Below, in pieces: positions 9,403 through 18,387 of a stretch of DNA of 50,651 nucleotides (positions are counted from its first letter, which is position 1; each line of letters begins with the position of its first letter). The stretch spans positions 1 to 50,651 of the forward strand of contig JABDIN010000068.1 of NCBI GenBank assembly GCA_013003715.1, read 5' to 3'. The stretch comes from Desulfobacteraceae bacterium. GTDB taxonomy: Bacteria > Desulfobacterota > Desulfobacteria > Desulfobacterales > Desulfosarcinaceae. Both the position numbers and the translations under genes were made by a program. The notes under the pieces are model-generated. The model did not search any database. It saw only the letters and a list, made by a program, of their open reading frames with translations, and was not told the DNA's origin.

Positions 9403-11247
9403 ATGACACAACAGATCAGAAACCATAAAATTCGAAATATCGCAATTATCGCTCACGTGGATCATGGAAAAACCACGCTGGTGGATGCCATGTTTTCCCA
9501 GAGCGGTGTGTTCCGGAAGGGCCAGGCCGTGGATGAACGCATCATGGACAATATGGACCTGGAAAGGGAACGCGGTATAACCATCGCCGCTAAAAATTGT
9601 GCGATCTCCTGGAAGGATATAAAAATAAATATCATCGACACCCCCGGCCATGCGGATTTCGGCGGGGAGGTGGAACGCGCGTTGTCCATGGCCGACGGGG
9701 CGATTTTATTGGTGGACGCTTCGGAAGGCCCCCTGCCCCAGACCCGGTTTGTGCTCCAGAAAGCGCTTGCCTCCGGGCTGCAGATTATTGTGGTGATCAA
9801 TAAAATCGACCGCAAGGACGCCCAGATCGAACACACCCTGGATGCCGTGTACGATCTGTTCATCGACCTGGACGCCACCGAAGAACAGCTTGAATTTCCA
9901 ACACTTTATGCTGTCGGCAAATCAGGCATAGCCCAGGAAACCCCGGAAGAGGCCGGCCGTGACCTCCACATTCTCCTGGATACGATCCTCGAACGGATCC
10001 CCGGTCCCACTGCCGATCCGGACACCCCCCTGCAAATGCTGGTATCGGACCTGGGATACTCCGATTATCTCGGACGCCTGGCCATCGGCAAAATTGTCAA
10101 CGGCAGCGCCCGGGCCAACGACCAGCTGGTATGCATCACCGATTCCGGCGAACATTTGCCGCTGAAAGTCTCTAAACTTCAAGTATATGAGGGCATGAAA
10201 TTCTCACCGGTCAGTCATGCCGACACCGGTGATATCATTGTGCTGTCGGGTATCGACGATGTGAAAATCGGCGATACCATTTGCACCGCGCAAGCACCGG
10301 CGGCCCTGCCGCGTATCACCGTAGACGCGCCCACCGTATCAATGAAATTCACCATCAACAACGGGCCATTGAGCGGCAAGGAGGGAAAATATATTCAATC
10401 CGCAAGGATCCGGGAACGACTGAAAAAAGAGACCCTGATGAATGTGGCCATTCAGGTGGAAGAGGGAGGTGACCGGGACAGTGTCCTGGTCAAAGGCCGG
10501 GGGGAATTCCAGTTGGCGATTCTCATTGAAACCATGCGCCGGGAAGGATTTGAATTTTGTGTGGGCCGGCCCGAAGTGTTGATGAAATACGAGGGCACCC
10601 GAAAACTTGAACCCATTGAACATCTATTCGTGGATTGCGATGAGCGATTTATGGGCATTGTCACCGAAAAGCTCTCCTCACGGCGGGGAAAAATGAATAC
10701 GGTGGTCAATCATGGCACCGGACGGGTCCGCATGGAATTTTCCATTCCCAGCCGCGCCCTCATCGGTTTTCGGGATGAATTTCTGACCGACACCAAGGGG
10801 ACCGGTATCATGAACTCTTTTCTCGAAGGATATGGTCCCTTCCGGGGAGAATTTAAAAGCCGGTTCACGGGTTCCATCGTGTCGGACCGCCCTGGCAGTG
10901 CCGTGGCATATGCCATATTCAACCTGGAACCGCGCGGCAGTCTGTTTATCACTCCAGGGGATCCGGTATATGAAGGTATGGTGGTGGGGGAGCATAACCG
11001 TGCCCAGGACATCAATGTGAATCCGTGCAAGGAGAAAAAACTGACGAATATCCGCGCCTCCGGTAAGGACGATGCGGTGGTGCTTTCCCCGATCCGCCCC
11101 ATCACCCTGGAATACGCCATAAACTTCATTCGGGAAGACGAGTTGGTGGAGATTACCCCGAAATCGCTTCGGATGCGAAAAGTCGTGCTATCCGCCCAGA
11201 AACGTCGGCAGCAACGAACCCCAACTGCTGAATCCGCCACACCCTGA
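9403..11247 (+). CDS. typA: ribosome-associated GTPase BipA/TypA
   Basis: 614 residues, the normal length for this translational GTPase, which binds 70S ribosomes and assists 50S assembly under cold or other stress. The G motifs are intact: AHVDHGKTT (G1, about 17-25), RGIT (G2), DTPGHADF (G3), NKIDRKDA (G4). EF-G-like domains II, III and V follow, then the BipA-specific C-terminal region with PIRPITLEYAINFIREDELVEITP and the basic motif SLRMRKVVL. It is monocistronic or first in a short unit; an MFS gene starts 93 bp later. The inverted arms ATCCGCCA and TGGCGGAT lie just after the stop, but with a 24-bp loop and no T-run they are a weak terminator candidate. Confidence 0.97.
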   Translation: MTQQIRNHKIRNIAIIAHVDHGKTTLVDAMFSQSGVFRKGQAVDERIMDNMDLERERGITIAAKNCAISWKDIKINIIDTPGHADFGGEVERALSMADGAILLVDASEGPLPQTRFVLQKALASGLQIIVVINKIDRKDAQIEHTLDAVYDLFIDLDATEEQLEFPTLYAVGKSGIAQETPEEAGRDLHILLDTILERIPGPTADPDTPLQMLVSDLGYSDYLGRLAIGKIVNGSARANDQLVCITDSGEHLPLKVSKLQVYEGMKFSPVSHADTGDIIVLSGIDDVKIGDTICTAQAPAALPRITVDAPTVSMKFTINNGPLSGKEGKYIQSARIRERLKKETLMNVAIQVEEGGDRDSVLVKGRGEFQLAILIETMRREGFEFCVGRPEVLMKYEGTRKLEPIEHLFVDCDERFMGIVTEKLSSRRGKMNTVVNHGTGRVRMEFSIPSRALIGFRDEFLTDTKGTGIMNSFLEGYGPFRGEFKSRFTGSIVSDRPGSAVAYAIFNLEPRGSLFITPGDPVYEGMVVGEHNRAQDINVNPCKEKKLTNIRASGKDDAVVLSPIRPITLEYAINFIREDELVEITPKSLRMRKVVLSAQKRRQQRTPTAESATP

Positions 11248-11319
11248 TACTGCCTGTAATTCATGGCGGATGTCGTTTCGATAACTTTATTCACGGGAAA
11301 TATCAACCCGGCAACTAAA

Positions 11320-11342
11320 TAGTGTCCATCCAGAGATAGCAT
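11320..11342 (+). repeat. solo terminal repeat of MITE family 2
   Basis: The 20-mer TAGTGTCCATCCAGAGATAG (11320-11339) is nearly identical to the left end of the palindromic element at 41622-41768. The similarity continues through GCAT, as in that element's right end. The sequence diverges afterwards, so only one end is present. It runs into the ATG of the next gene and contributes the only purine-rich tract (AGAGATAG) near that start codon. Confidence 0.65.
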
Positions 11343-12495
11343 GAAACATGTAACAAATGATCCGATGTACCGGTTCCTCATCATCATGACCATATGCTCG
11401 ACGGTGGGATTGCAGGTGTGGCGAACCTTGTTCAATAATTTCGCGGTGGAAATCGCCGGACTCGAAGGAAGCCACATCGGTATTATCCAGTCTGTCAGAG
11501 AAATACCGGGATTTTTGGCCTTGCTCGCCGTCTATTGCCTGTTGATCATCAAAGAACACCGGCTGTCGGCCCTGTCCATCCTGATTCTCGGACTCGGGGT
11601 CGGGGCCACGGGGCTGTTTCCGACCTTTGCCGGCCTGACCATCACCACCCTGATCATGAGTTTTGGTTTTCACTACTACGAAACCACCAATCAATCCCTG
11701 ACCCTCCAATATTTTGACCGGAACACCTCCCCCTGGGTATTCGGCAAACAACGCAGTATTGCCGCTGCCACGAATATCGGTGTCGGTATCCTCATCTATC
11801 TGTTCGCGGCCATGGTTTCTTACCAGACGATTTTTCTGGTGGTCGGACTGGTGATTCTCGCAGCCGGCATATGGGGTTTCGCCCAGAGTCCCACGCGGGA
11901 GGATCTGGTGCCCCAGCGCAAACGAATGATATTTCGCCGTAAATACTGGCTCTACTATTTCCTCACCTTTATGGCTGGTGCGAGAAGGCAGATATTCATC
12001 GCATTCGCCGTTTTCCTCATGGTGAAGAAATTCGGCTATTCGATTCAGGAAATTACCATTTTATTTGTGGTCAACAATATCATCAATTACTTTCTGAGTC
12101 CGGCCATCGGCAAGGCGATTATCCGCTTCGGAGAACGAAAGGTTTTGTCGGTCGAGTATTTTAGCCTGATCTTCGTATTCCTCGCATATGCCGTGGTCGA
12201 ATCCAAAGCGGTGGTGGCGGCTTTGTACATTCTGGATCATATCTTTTTCAATCTCGCCATTGCCATCAGAACCTACTTTCAGAAGGTGGGAGACCCCAAG
12301 GACATCGCCCCGAGCATGGCCATGGGATTCACGATCAATCATATAGCAGCGGTGGTATTACCGGCAGTGGGCGGCATTTTATGGATGGTGGATTATCGCA
12401 TCCCCTTTATCGCCGGGGCGGCCATGAGCCTGGTCTCCCTGGCGGCGGTGCAGAAAATACACTATCCGGAGTCCTCCCCGCCCGAAGCCCCATAG
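11341..12495 (+). CDS. MFS-type membrane permease
   Basis: 384 residues with about ten to twelve hydrophobic helices and short basic loops (RRKYW, FGERK), arranged in two halves like a major facilitator. I see no motif that identifies the substrate. The half-way loop SPTREDLVPQRKRMIFRRKYW fits the central MFS loop. The likely start at 11341 overlaps a solo MITE end, and the only ribosome-site-like bases are in that repeat; Met9 is an alternative without a better site. It is downstream of typA and convergent with a kinase gene (65-bp gap, with a GGCGGC-TATTC-GCCGCC hairpin at the kinase stop). Function is limited to transporter. Confidence 0.75.
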   Translation: MKHVTNDPMYRFLIIMTICSTVGLQVWRTLFNNFAVEIAGLEGSHIGIIQSVREIPGFLALLAVYCLLIIKEHRLSALSILILGLGVGATGLFPTFAGLTITTLIMSFGFHYYETTNQSLTLQYFDRNTSPWVFGKQRSIAAATNIGVGILIYLFAAMVSYQTIFLVVGLVILAAGIWGFAQSPTREDLVPQRKRMIFRRKYWLYYFLTFMAGARRQIFIAFAVFLMVKKFGYSIQEITILFVVNNIINYFLSPAIGKAIIRFGERKVLSVEYFSLIFVFLAYAVVESKAVVAALYILDHIFFNLAIAIRTYFQKVGDPKDIAPSMAMGFTINHIAAVVLPAVGGILWMVDYRIPFIAGAAMSLVSLAAVQKIHYPESSPPEAP

Positions 12496-12560
12496 ACCTG
12501 CAATCCCACCCCGGCGGCCCATGCCATTGAGAGCATTCATACCTGGTGCCCGGCCGGCGG

Positions 12561-15500
12561 CTATTCGCCGCCATCCAGAACTTCACGGATAATCCGGGCC
12601 AACACCTTTCTTTTCACCGGTTTTTCCAGGTATGCGGCGGCGCCCAACTCCGCGTAGGAGGTGGATGCCAGGGTCTCGCTGAATCCGGAACACAGTATGA
12701 CGGGAGTCTCCGCCCTGATGGCGAGTATTTTCCGGATAAGGGCATCACCGTTCATTTTCGGCATGGACATGTCCGTCACCACCAGGTTGACCTGGTCCGG
12801 ATCGGATTCAAACCGCCGAAGTGCCTGTTCCGGATCCGTAAAGGCCAGAACCGTATAGCCCAACCTGGTGAGAATCTTCTCTCCGATGGCCACAAGGGGT
12901 GTTTCATCATCCACCAGCAGAATGGTTTCCGCACCGCCGGCTACGTCCGTATCCTCGACCTGAGGCGAAACGGCCGGCTGATCCAGCGCGGGAAGAAAAA
13001 CGCTGAATACCGCACCCTCACCGGCTGCGCTTTCAACCGTAATGGTGCCATTGTAACCACTGACGATGCCATGAACCACGGCGAGCCCCATACCACTGCC
13101 CTTGCCCACTTCCTTCGTCGTATAGTAGGGGTCGAAAATCCTGGTTTTTTCAGCCGGACCGATACCATGCCCGCTATCGATCACGTCCAGCCGGACGTAT
13201 CTTCCGTATGCCAGATCTACATTCATCCCGTGATTATCAGCGTCCACATCGAGGTTGCTCAATCGAACGGTGATGGTGCCCCGACCGTCAATGGCATGGG
13301 TGGCATTGGTGCACAGATTGATCACAATCTGGTGAATTTGTGTGGGATCAGCTGAAATCGTATACACATCACCGGCCACTTCTCTTTCGATCGATACCTG
13401 TTTGGGGATCGATGCCCGTAACAAATTGAGGGATTCGTTCACGATGGTGTCCGGTTTTATCGGCAACCGCTCATGTTCGGACTTCCGACTGAAGTTGAGG
13501 AGTTGCTGGACCACTTCTTTCGCGCGCAGGCTGGCCGTTTGTATCTCGGACAAATTTTCCCGGGCGGGGTGGTCCCGGGTGATATCATCGGCAGCCAGTT
13601 CGGCATTACCTAAGATAATGCTGATGATATTATTGAAATCATGGGCGATCCCACCGGCCAAGGTCCCCACCGCCTCCAATTTGTGGGCCTGCTGCAAACG
13701 CTCCTGGAGATTTTTCTTGTCGGATATATCCCTCAGTATGACCAGCATCCCCGCCGGTTTTCCCATATGATCGTTAAATCTGGAGGCACTTATGCTGACG
13801 TCCAGCAAGTCTCCGTTTTTGGTGAAGCGCCGGGTTTCATAGTTGTGGCAGGGAATACCACGCTCGATTACCGATTTTATCCGTTCCCGGGTAGAGGACT
13901 TTTCGGCATCCGGCAGGAATGAAATGGGCTGATTTTTAATTTCCTCGAAAGCCCAACCGAACATATGGGTGAACGACGGGCTGGCATAGAGTACCTTTCC
14001 ATCCAGATCATACATGATAATGGCATCAGCGGAGGAGTGAATAAGCGACCGGTACCGTTCTTCGGCTTCCCGGGATTTTTTATACAATTTACGATAGCGT
14101 TCCTCGCTGTCACGGAGCGACTCATTGACAAGCTGCCTCTCAATTTCAGATGCGGCCCGCGATGAAATGATGGTGAGGATATCTTTATCTCCCGCATTGA
14201 GGTTCAGCCGCCGCCGGGACATGGCTGCCAGCATACCGATAACATTGCCGTTCTGGCCCAACAACCGAACTCCCGCAAATCCCTTGATCCGATATGCAGC
14301 CAATTGGTCGTGATCATCGAACAGATGCCCCTCATCACTGGCGTATACATATAAACCCTCTTCCAGTATTTTGTCCAAGGGCCGTTCTGTCAGGCTGAAC
14401 GATATGTCGGATACCATTTGACGATCAACGATCATGGACGTCACATCCAGATGCCCGTCATCGCCCATCCTGCCCACGCATGCTATCTCAGCGTCCAGAA
14501 ATGCGGTGGTGGCCGACACAATCAGGCCCATGACCGCTTCACCGCTAACCGCCCCCAGGCTGGTGGCGAGCTCTTTAAGCGTTCGTTCCCTGTGTGAAAT
14601 CGCATCCGTCATATGGTGGAAATCTTTGGCCAGTTCATTTATCTCGCCATAGGACAGTTCCGGCAGGGGCGCCTCATAGTTTCCATTGGCAATGGCGTGT
14701 GTATGATCCCTCAATTGAGACAACGGATCACTCAGCCACTTGGCCAGAGCAATGGCAACGGCCACTGAAATGGCCACTGACACCAGCATACAAATCAGGA
14801 AAAGATTTTTCACACGCCGTGAAGTGGATGACAGTTCGGCTTCTGTTTGTGAGATGATCACTGTCCATCCCGTCTCTTCGATCATATTGACGCAGCCGAC
14901 ATAAGGCACCAGGTCCAATTGGTAGGTGAACCTTCCGGCAGTGCCCAGGCTGCCGGCGGGCATACTTATGATATTCTTTAAATTTCTTTTTTGTTTCGTC
15001 ACCGTCGGATCGCTGTGAAAAATGACGACGCCCTGGTGATCGAGAACCATGGCAAGGGTGGTGTCTTTGAAGCTGAGATGTTCAATGGTTCCCGAAAGAT
15101 GGGTGATATCCAAATCAACCATAAGAATCCCATCCGCATATGGGATACCTTGCGTGATGGTCAACTGGCCGGTTAGCGGCGACAAAAAGGCGTCGGACCA
15201 CATGGGTTTCCGATGCTTCACCGTATCTTGAAACAAGGGGAGTTGAGACAAGTCAAGACCGATGAAATCCTCCCGGGTGGGGCGCTGTTGAGTGGACAAT
15301 CCCACATTTTCAATCCTGCCGTTCTTTTCCAGCAGATAAATGGCTGAGAATTCATCCGTGTGTTGTACAATGCCGTCCAGGATACTGTTGGTCTGTTCAT
15401 CCGAATGGAGGTGATCGCTCAACAGGACAGTAATATTTTTAATGGTTGACTCTGCGTTTGCCAATTGTCCTTTGAGTTCATTGGCCAGCATGTCCACCAG

Positions 15501-15644
15501 CATCAGATTTTTATGCTGAATGTTTGCGGCTATTTGTCTCGTCATATAAGTTTGAGAGATCAAACCGATGAGGAGGATCGGAATCACCGACACCAACAAA
15601 AAACTGATAACAAGCGATTTTCTAAGGGTTTTCGGTGACCTCAT
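12561..15644 (-). CDS. membrane hybrid histidine kinase (Cache, HAMP, GAF, PAS, HisKA, HATPase, REC)
   Basis: 1027 residues. TM1 about 10-30, extracytoplasmic double-Cache-like region about 35-280, TM2 about 283-305, HAMP about 305-360, GAF about 365-510, PAS about 530-655. Then HisKA with GGIAHDFNN, HATPase with NLCTNATHAI, DSGHGIG and GSGMGLAVVHG, and a C-terminal receiver with VDDE, VTDMSMPKMNG and KPV. It starts 3 bp after the stop of a LivK-type binding-protein gene on the same strand, so the two are almost certainly one transcript. The simplest reading is that the binding protein loads ligand and presents it to the Cache domain. No output regulator is adjacent. Confidence 0.93.
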   Translation of the reverse strand: MRSPKTLRKSLVISFLLVSVIPILLIGLISQTYMTRQIAANIQHKNLMLVDMLANELKGQLANAESTIKNITVLLSDHLHSDEQTNSILDGIVQHTDEFSAIYLLEKNGRIENVGLSTQQRPTREDFIGLDLSQLPLFQDTVKHRKPMWSDAFLSPLTGQLTITQGIPYADGILMVDLDITHLSGTIEHLSFKDTTLAMVLDHQGVVIFHSDPTVTKQKRNLKNIISMPAGSLGTAGRFTYQLDLVPYVGCVNMIEETGWTVIISQTEAELSSTSRRVKNLFLICMLVSVAISVAVAIALAKWLSDPLSQLRDHTHAIANGNYEAPLPELSYGEINELAKDFHHMTDAISHRERTLKELATSLGAVSGEAVMGLIVSATTAFLDAEIACVGRMGDDGHLDVTSMIVDRQMVSDISFSLTERPLDKILEEGLYVYASDEGHLFDDHDQLAAYRIKGFAGVRLLGQNGNVIGMLAAMSRRRLNLNAGDKDILTIISSRAASEIERQLVNESLRDSEERYRKLYKKSREAEERYRSLIHSSADAIIMYDLDGKVLYASPSFTHMFGWAFEEIKNQPISFLPDAEKSSTRERIKSVIERGIPCHNYETRRFTKNGDLLDVSISASRFNDHMGKPAGMLVILRDISDKKNLQERLQQAHKLEAVGTLAGGIAHDFNNIISIILGNAELAADDITRDHPARENLSEIQTASLRAKEVVQQLLNFSRKSEHERLPIKPDTIVNESLNLLRASIPKQVSIEREVAGDVYTISADPTQIHQIVINLCTNATHAIDGRGTITVRLSNLDVDADNHGMNVDLAYGRYVRLDVIDSGHGIGPAEKTRIFDPYYTTKEVGKGSGMGLAVVHGIVSGYNGTITVESAAGEGAVFSVFLPALDQPAVSPQVEDTDVAGGAETILLVDDETPLVAIGEKILTRLGYTVLAFTDPEQALRRFESDPDQVNLVVTDMSMPKMNGDALIRKILAIRAETPVILCSGFSETLASTSYAELGAAAYLEKPVKRKVLARIIREVLDGGE

Positions 15645-15647
15645 CGA

Positions 15648-16766
15648 CTATTCCCCACTGATGAACAGACCATTTTTGACCCTGACCGGAAAATGATCAC
15701 GAATGACATCCCCGCTTTCATCAAACCGGATTAACCCCTGCAATCCATTGAAGGTGCCGATGTCATGAATGGTTTCCCTGATAACAGCGGCATCGGGGTC
15801 TTTTTCCAGAGCGGCAAACAGAATTTGCGCCGCATCATACGCGTGGCATGCGGCAAAACCGGGTTTCCGGCCGAACCGGTCATAAAAATTCTGCGAGAAC
15901 GCCAGATATCGAGGAGCTGTGCTGTTCGCATCCAGGGTGTGCATGAAAAACAGTCCCTCTGCGGCACTGCCGCCAAAATGAACGAGTTCGTCGGTGGCGG
16001 ACCAGTCACTGCTGACCACCTGAGTATTCGAACCAAGTTTATGCAATTGTTGGAGAAGCATGGCCGAATCCAATGCATTGGCCAGAATGTAGATGCAGTC
16101 CGCATTCCGGGATACCACCGCCTCTGCCATCTTCATGAAAGATATATCAGGGCCGGAGAGAAAGGTATCCACTGCGGTGATCTTACCGCCGAGTGCTTCA
16201 AACCGGTCACGGAAAGCATCGAAAGCACTTTCGGTGTGCTCCCGGTTGGTGATGTCGATTACCGCCGACACCCGTCGCAGTCCAAACCGGTTGAAAACCT
16301 TGTCGGCCAATAAGGTGGAAGTCTGGGCGCTGTTGGGGAAAACCCGGTAAAAATAATCATCCAATCCGGAAAGCGCGTTGGTGCTGGTGGTCGGACTGAT
16401 GAGCAGGATTTTGTTCTCATTGGCGATGGGAACGCCGGCCACGGACATGGCGCTGGTCATGTGCCCGATGATGGCGCAAACGCCGGCCTCAATGAGCTCT
16501 CGATCAACTTTTACTGCAATATCAGACTGTTGTTCATCATCTTTGATGATCAGTTCTATGGCACTGCCATTGATCCCGCCGTGGGCGTTTTTCTCTTCAA
16601 CCGCCAGAATAACCCCATCCCTGCCGGCAATGCCCAGATCGGCAACACGGCCGGTGATCCCGCCGACGAAGCCAATCCTGACCGGATCCTTTGCGCTGCA
16701 ACCAACACTGATGAACAGAACCCACAGAAAAATTACGATACGGCGTTTTGAACGATTCATGGCCAT
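15648..16766 (-). CDS. LivK-type periplasmic substrate-binding lipoprotein
   Basis: About 372 residues from the chosen ATG at 16766 (AGGG just upstream; ATG 16760 also possible). A longer open frame to 16835 adds a leader-less extension and is unlikely. The N-terminus is basic (NRSKRR) followed by a hydrophobic segment ending FISVGC, a slightly atypical lipobox, so a membrane-anchored periplasmic lipoprotein is expected. The body is a type I periplasmic binding fold as in Leu/Ile/Val and urea receptors: VRIGFVGGITGRVADLG, VCAIIGHMTSAMSVAG, NENKILLISPTTS, and AYDAAQILFAAL. No ABC permease or ATPase gene is in the neighbourhood. Instead a Cache hybrid kinase follows after 3 bp, suggesting a role in sensing rather than uptake. 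Confidence 0.88.
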   Translation of the reverse strand: MAMNRSKRRIVIFLWVLFISVGCSAKDPVRIGFVGGITGRVADLGIAGRDGVILAVEEKNAHGGINGSAIELIIKDDEQQSDIAVKVDRELIEAGVCAIIGHMTSAMSVAGVPIANENKILLISPTTSTNALSGLDDYFYRVFPNSAQTSTLLADKVFNRFGLRRVSAVIDITNREHTESAFDAFRDRFEALGGKITAVDTFLSGPDISFMKMAEAVVSRNADCIYILANALDSAMLLQQLHKLGSNTQVVSSDWSATDELVHFGGSAAEGLFFMHTLDANSTAPRYLAFSQNFYDRFGRKPGFAACHAYDAAQILFAALEKDPDAAVIRETIHDIGTFNGLQGLIRFDESGDVIRDHFPVRVKNGLFISGE

Positions 16767-16969
16767 ATATCCCTGACAGCTTTTTCGGAATGAACGATCA
16801 GGCGGTGGGCCTTGTCGTCGATTGGCCCGATCCATTGCATACCCGGCTATCTATCGATATTTACATGCAAAAATCATGCTACTGGAAGTGACAATCCTGC
16901 TGAAACAGGTTTCAACCGTTCCGGCTGACCTACCGGTTGGTTCGCGTGCAGATCCGATATTCAGGGCTT

Positions 16970-17098
16970 TCAGGGCCTGTTGTTCTCGTCAGTGTCCTGT
17001 TCGGCGCCCAGCATCTCTTCGGCTTCCATCCACATCACATTGATGATCCCAAAGGCGCACGCCAGTAAAACACCCAATATCCAACTGAAATACCACAT
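16970..17098 (-). CDS. cydX: cytochrome bd accessory subunit CydX
   Basis: A 42-residue open frame. It reads MWYFSWILGVLL, then ACAFGIINVMWMEAEE and an acidic tail. This is the CydX/YbgT pattern: W-Y-F-x-W-I-L-G followed by a single membrane helix and a short cytoplasmic acidic end. CydX is a small subunit needed for stable haem incorporation in cytochrome bd. It has an AGGT ribosome site 6 bases upstream and lies 103 bp after cydB on the same strand, completing cydABX. The 203 bp between it and the binding-protein gene show no clear terminator. Confidence 0.9.
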   Translation of the reverse strand: MWYFSWILGVLLACAFGIINVMWMEAEEMLGAEQDTDENNRP

Positions 17099-17201
17099 TG
17101 TTTACCTCATTCCCACTTATTTTAGAAGGCTAAGGCATGGTTCACATGTTCGTCAAACGGTGAGTCCATACCAACACAAATGAATCATTCGAGAGCACGA
17201 A

Positions 17202-18341
17202 TCAATACGCGTGCGTATCCTTTTGTATCTTCTCTTCGGTTATTTTTCCCCGCAATATCCGGTACACCCAACTCGTATAGACCAGCACGATGGGCAGAAA
17301 TACCACCACAGCGATGAACATCAGATTCAGGGTCCGGTGGCTGGAAACAGCGTCGAACGCCGTCAAACTGCTGTTGGGATGGGTGCTGGACGGAAGGATA
17401 AAGGGAAACATGGCGAAACCGGCGGTCAGGATAACGCCGGATACGGATACGGCGCTCGCGATAAAGCCGGCGCCTGAGCGTCCGGCTGCGGCAAAAAAGA
17501 TGGCCAGCAGTGCGCCGGCAACGGCCGCAACCGGTGCTGCGATCATCCACCCATGGATCGTAAAATTCGTCAACCACCCTCCGGACACAATCTCGGCCTG
17601 TTTATCCGTGGGCATGTAAGCCATGGCGGGGTCCGGTGCCGAGACAATACGATAGCCGTCAATACCCACCGCCTGCCAGATGCCGGCCGCACAAAACGCC
17701 ACTATCAAGACAATCCCCATGTACCTGACCATTTTCACGGCACGATGGTGCAATTCACCCTCGGTTCGCAGTTGCAGATAACTGGCACCGTGCATACCCA
17801 GCATGGCAAGGCTCACCACGCCGGCGAGCAGTGCGAAGGGGTTGAGCAGTCCCCAGAAACTGCCGGTATAAAAGGACCGCATATACTCATCGTAGTAAAA
17901 GGGGACGCCCTGCAGCAGGTTGCCGAACGCCACACCGAAGACCAGGGCGGGAATGGCGCCTCCCACGAACAATCCCCAGTCCCAGGCGGAACGCCATACC
18001 GGATTCTCAAGCTTGCCGCGATACTCGAATCCGACGGGTCTGAAAAACAGCGCGAACAACACGAGAAGCAGGGCCCAGTAAAAACCACTGAATGCCGTCG
18101 CGTACACCAGGGGCCAGGCGGCAAACACGGCGCCCCCCGCCGTAATGAACCATACCTGGTTACCTTCCCAGGTCGGCCCGATGGCATTGAGCATGATACG
18201 CCGCTTGGCGTCACTTTTGGCCAGAAACGGCAACAACATGCCGATGCCCAGATCAAATCCGCCCAGAACGGCGAATCCGATCAACAACACACCCACAAAG
18301 CCCCACCAGATTAATTTTAAGGTATCATAATCAAACAACAT
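17202..18341 (-). CDS. cydB: cytochrome bd quinol oxidase subunit II
   Basis: 379 residues, normal for CydB, with about nine membrane helices. Diagnostic stretches are GGFDLGIGMLLPF near 27-39, NAIGPTWEGNQVWFITAGGA near 52-71, ALFFRPVGFEYRGK near 97-110, and FPFILPSSTHPNSSLTAFDA near the C-terminus. CydB pairs with CydA to form the quinol oxidase core that reduces oxygen to water without pumping protons. ATG 18341 has an AGGAGA site 8 bases upstream; cydA ends 46 bp before it. In an apparent anaerobe it would protect against oxygen or allow microaerobic respiration. Confidence 0.97.
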   Translation of the reverse strand: MLFDYDTLKLIWWGFVGVLLIGFAVLGGFDLGIGMLLPFLAKSDAKRRIMLNAIGPTWEGNQVWFITAGGAVFAAWPLVYATAFSGFYWALLLVLFALFFRPVGFEYRGKLENPVWRSAWDWGLFVGGAIPALVFGVAFGNLLQGVPFYYDEYMRSFYTGSFWGLLNPFALLAGVVSLAMLGMHGASYLQLRTEGELHHRAVKMVRYMGIVLIVAFCAAGIWQAVGIDGYRIVSAPDPAMAYMPTDKQAEIVSGGWLTNFTIHGWMIAAPVAAVAGALLAIFFAAAGRSGAGFIASAVSVSGVILTAGFAMFPFILPSSTHPNSSLTAFDAVSSHRTLNLMFIAVVVFLPIVLVYTSWVYRILRGKITEEKIQKDTHAY

Positions 18342-18387
18342 GGCAATTCTCCTATTCGCTTACATGCTGCATGTGAAACCGCCCTTT

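Noticed and set aside
12549-12565. GGCGGC-TATTC-GCCGCC hairpin at the end of the Cache kinase gene
   Set aside because: Stem overlaps the stop codon but no T-run follows on either strand; not called as a terminator.
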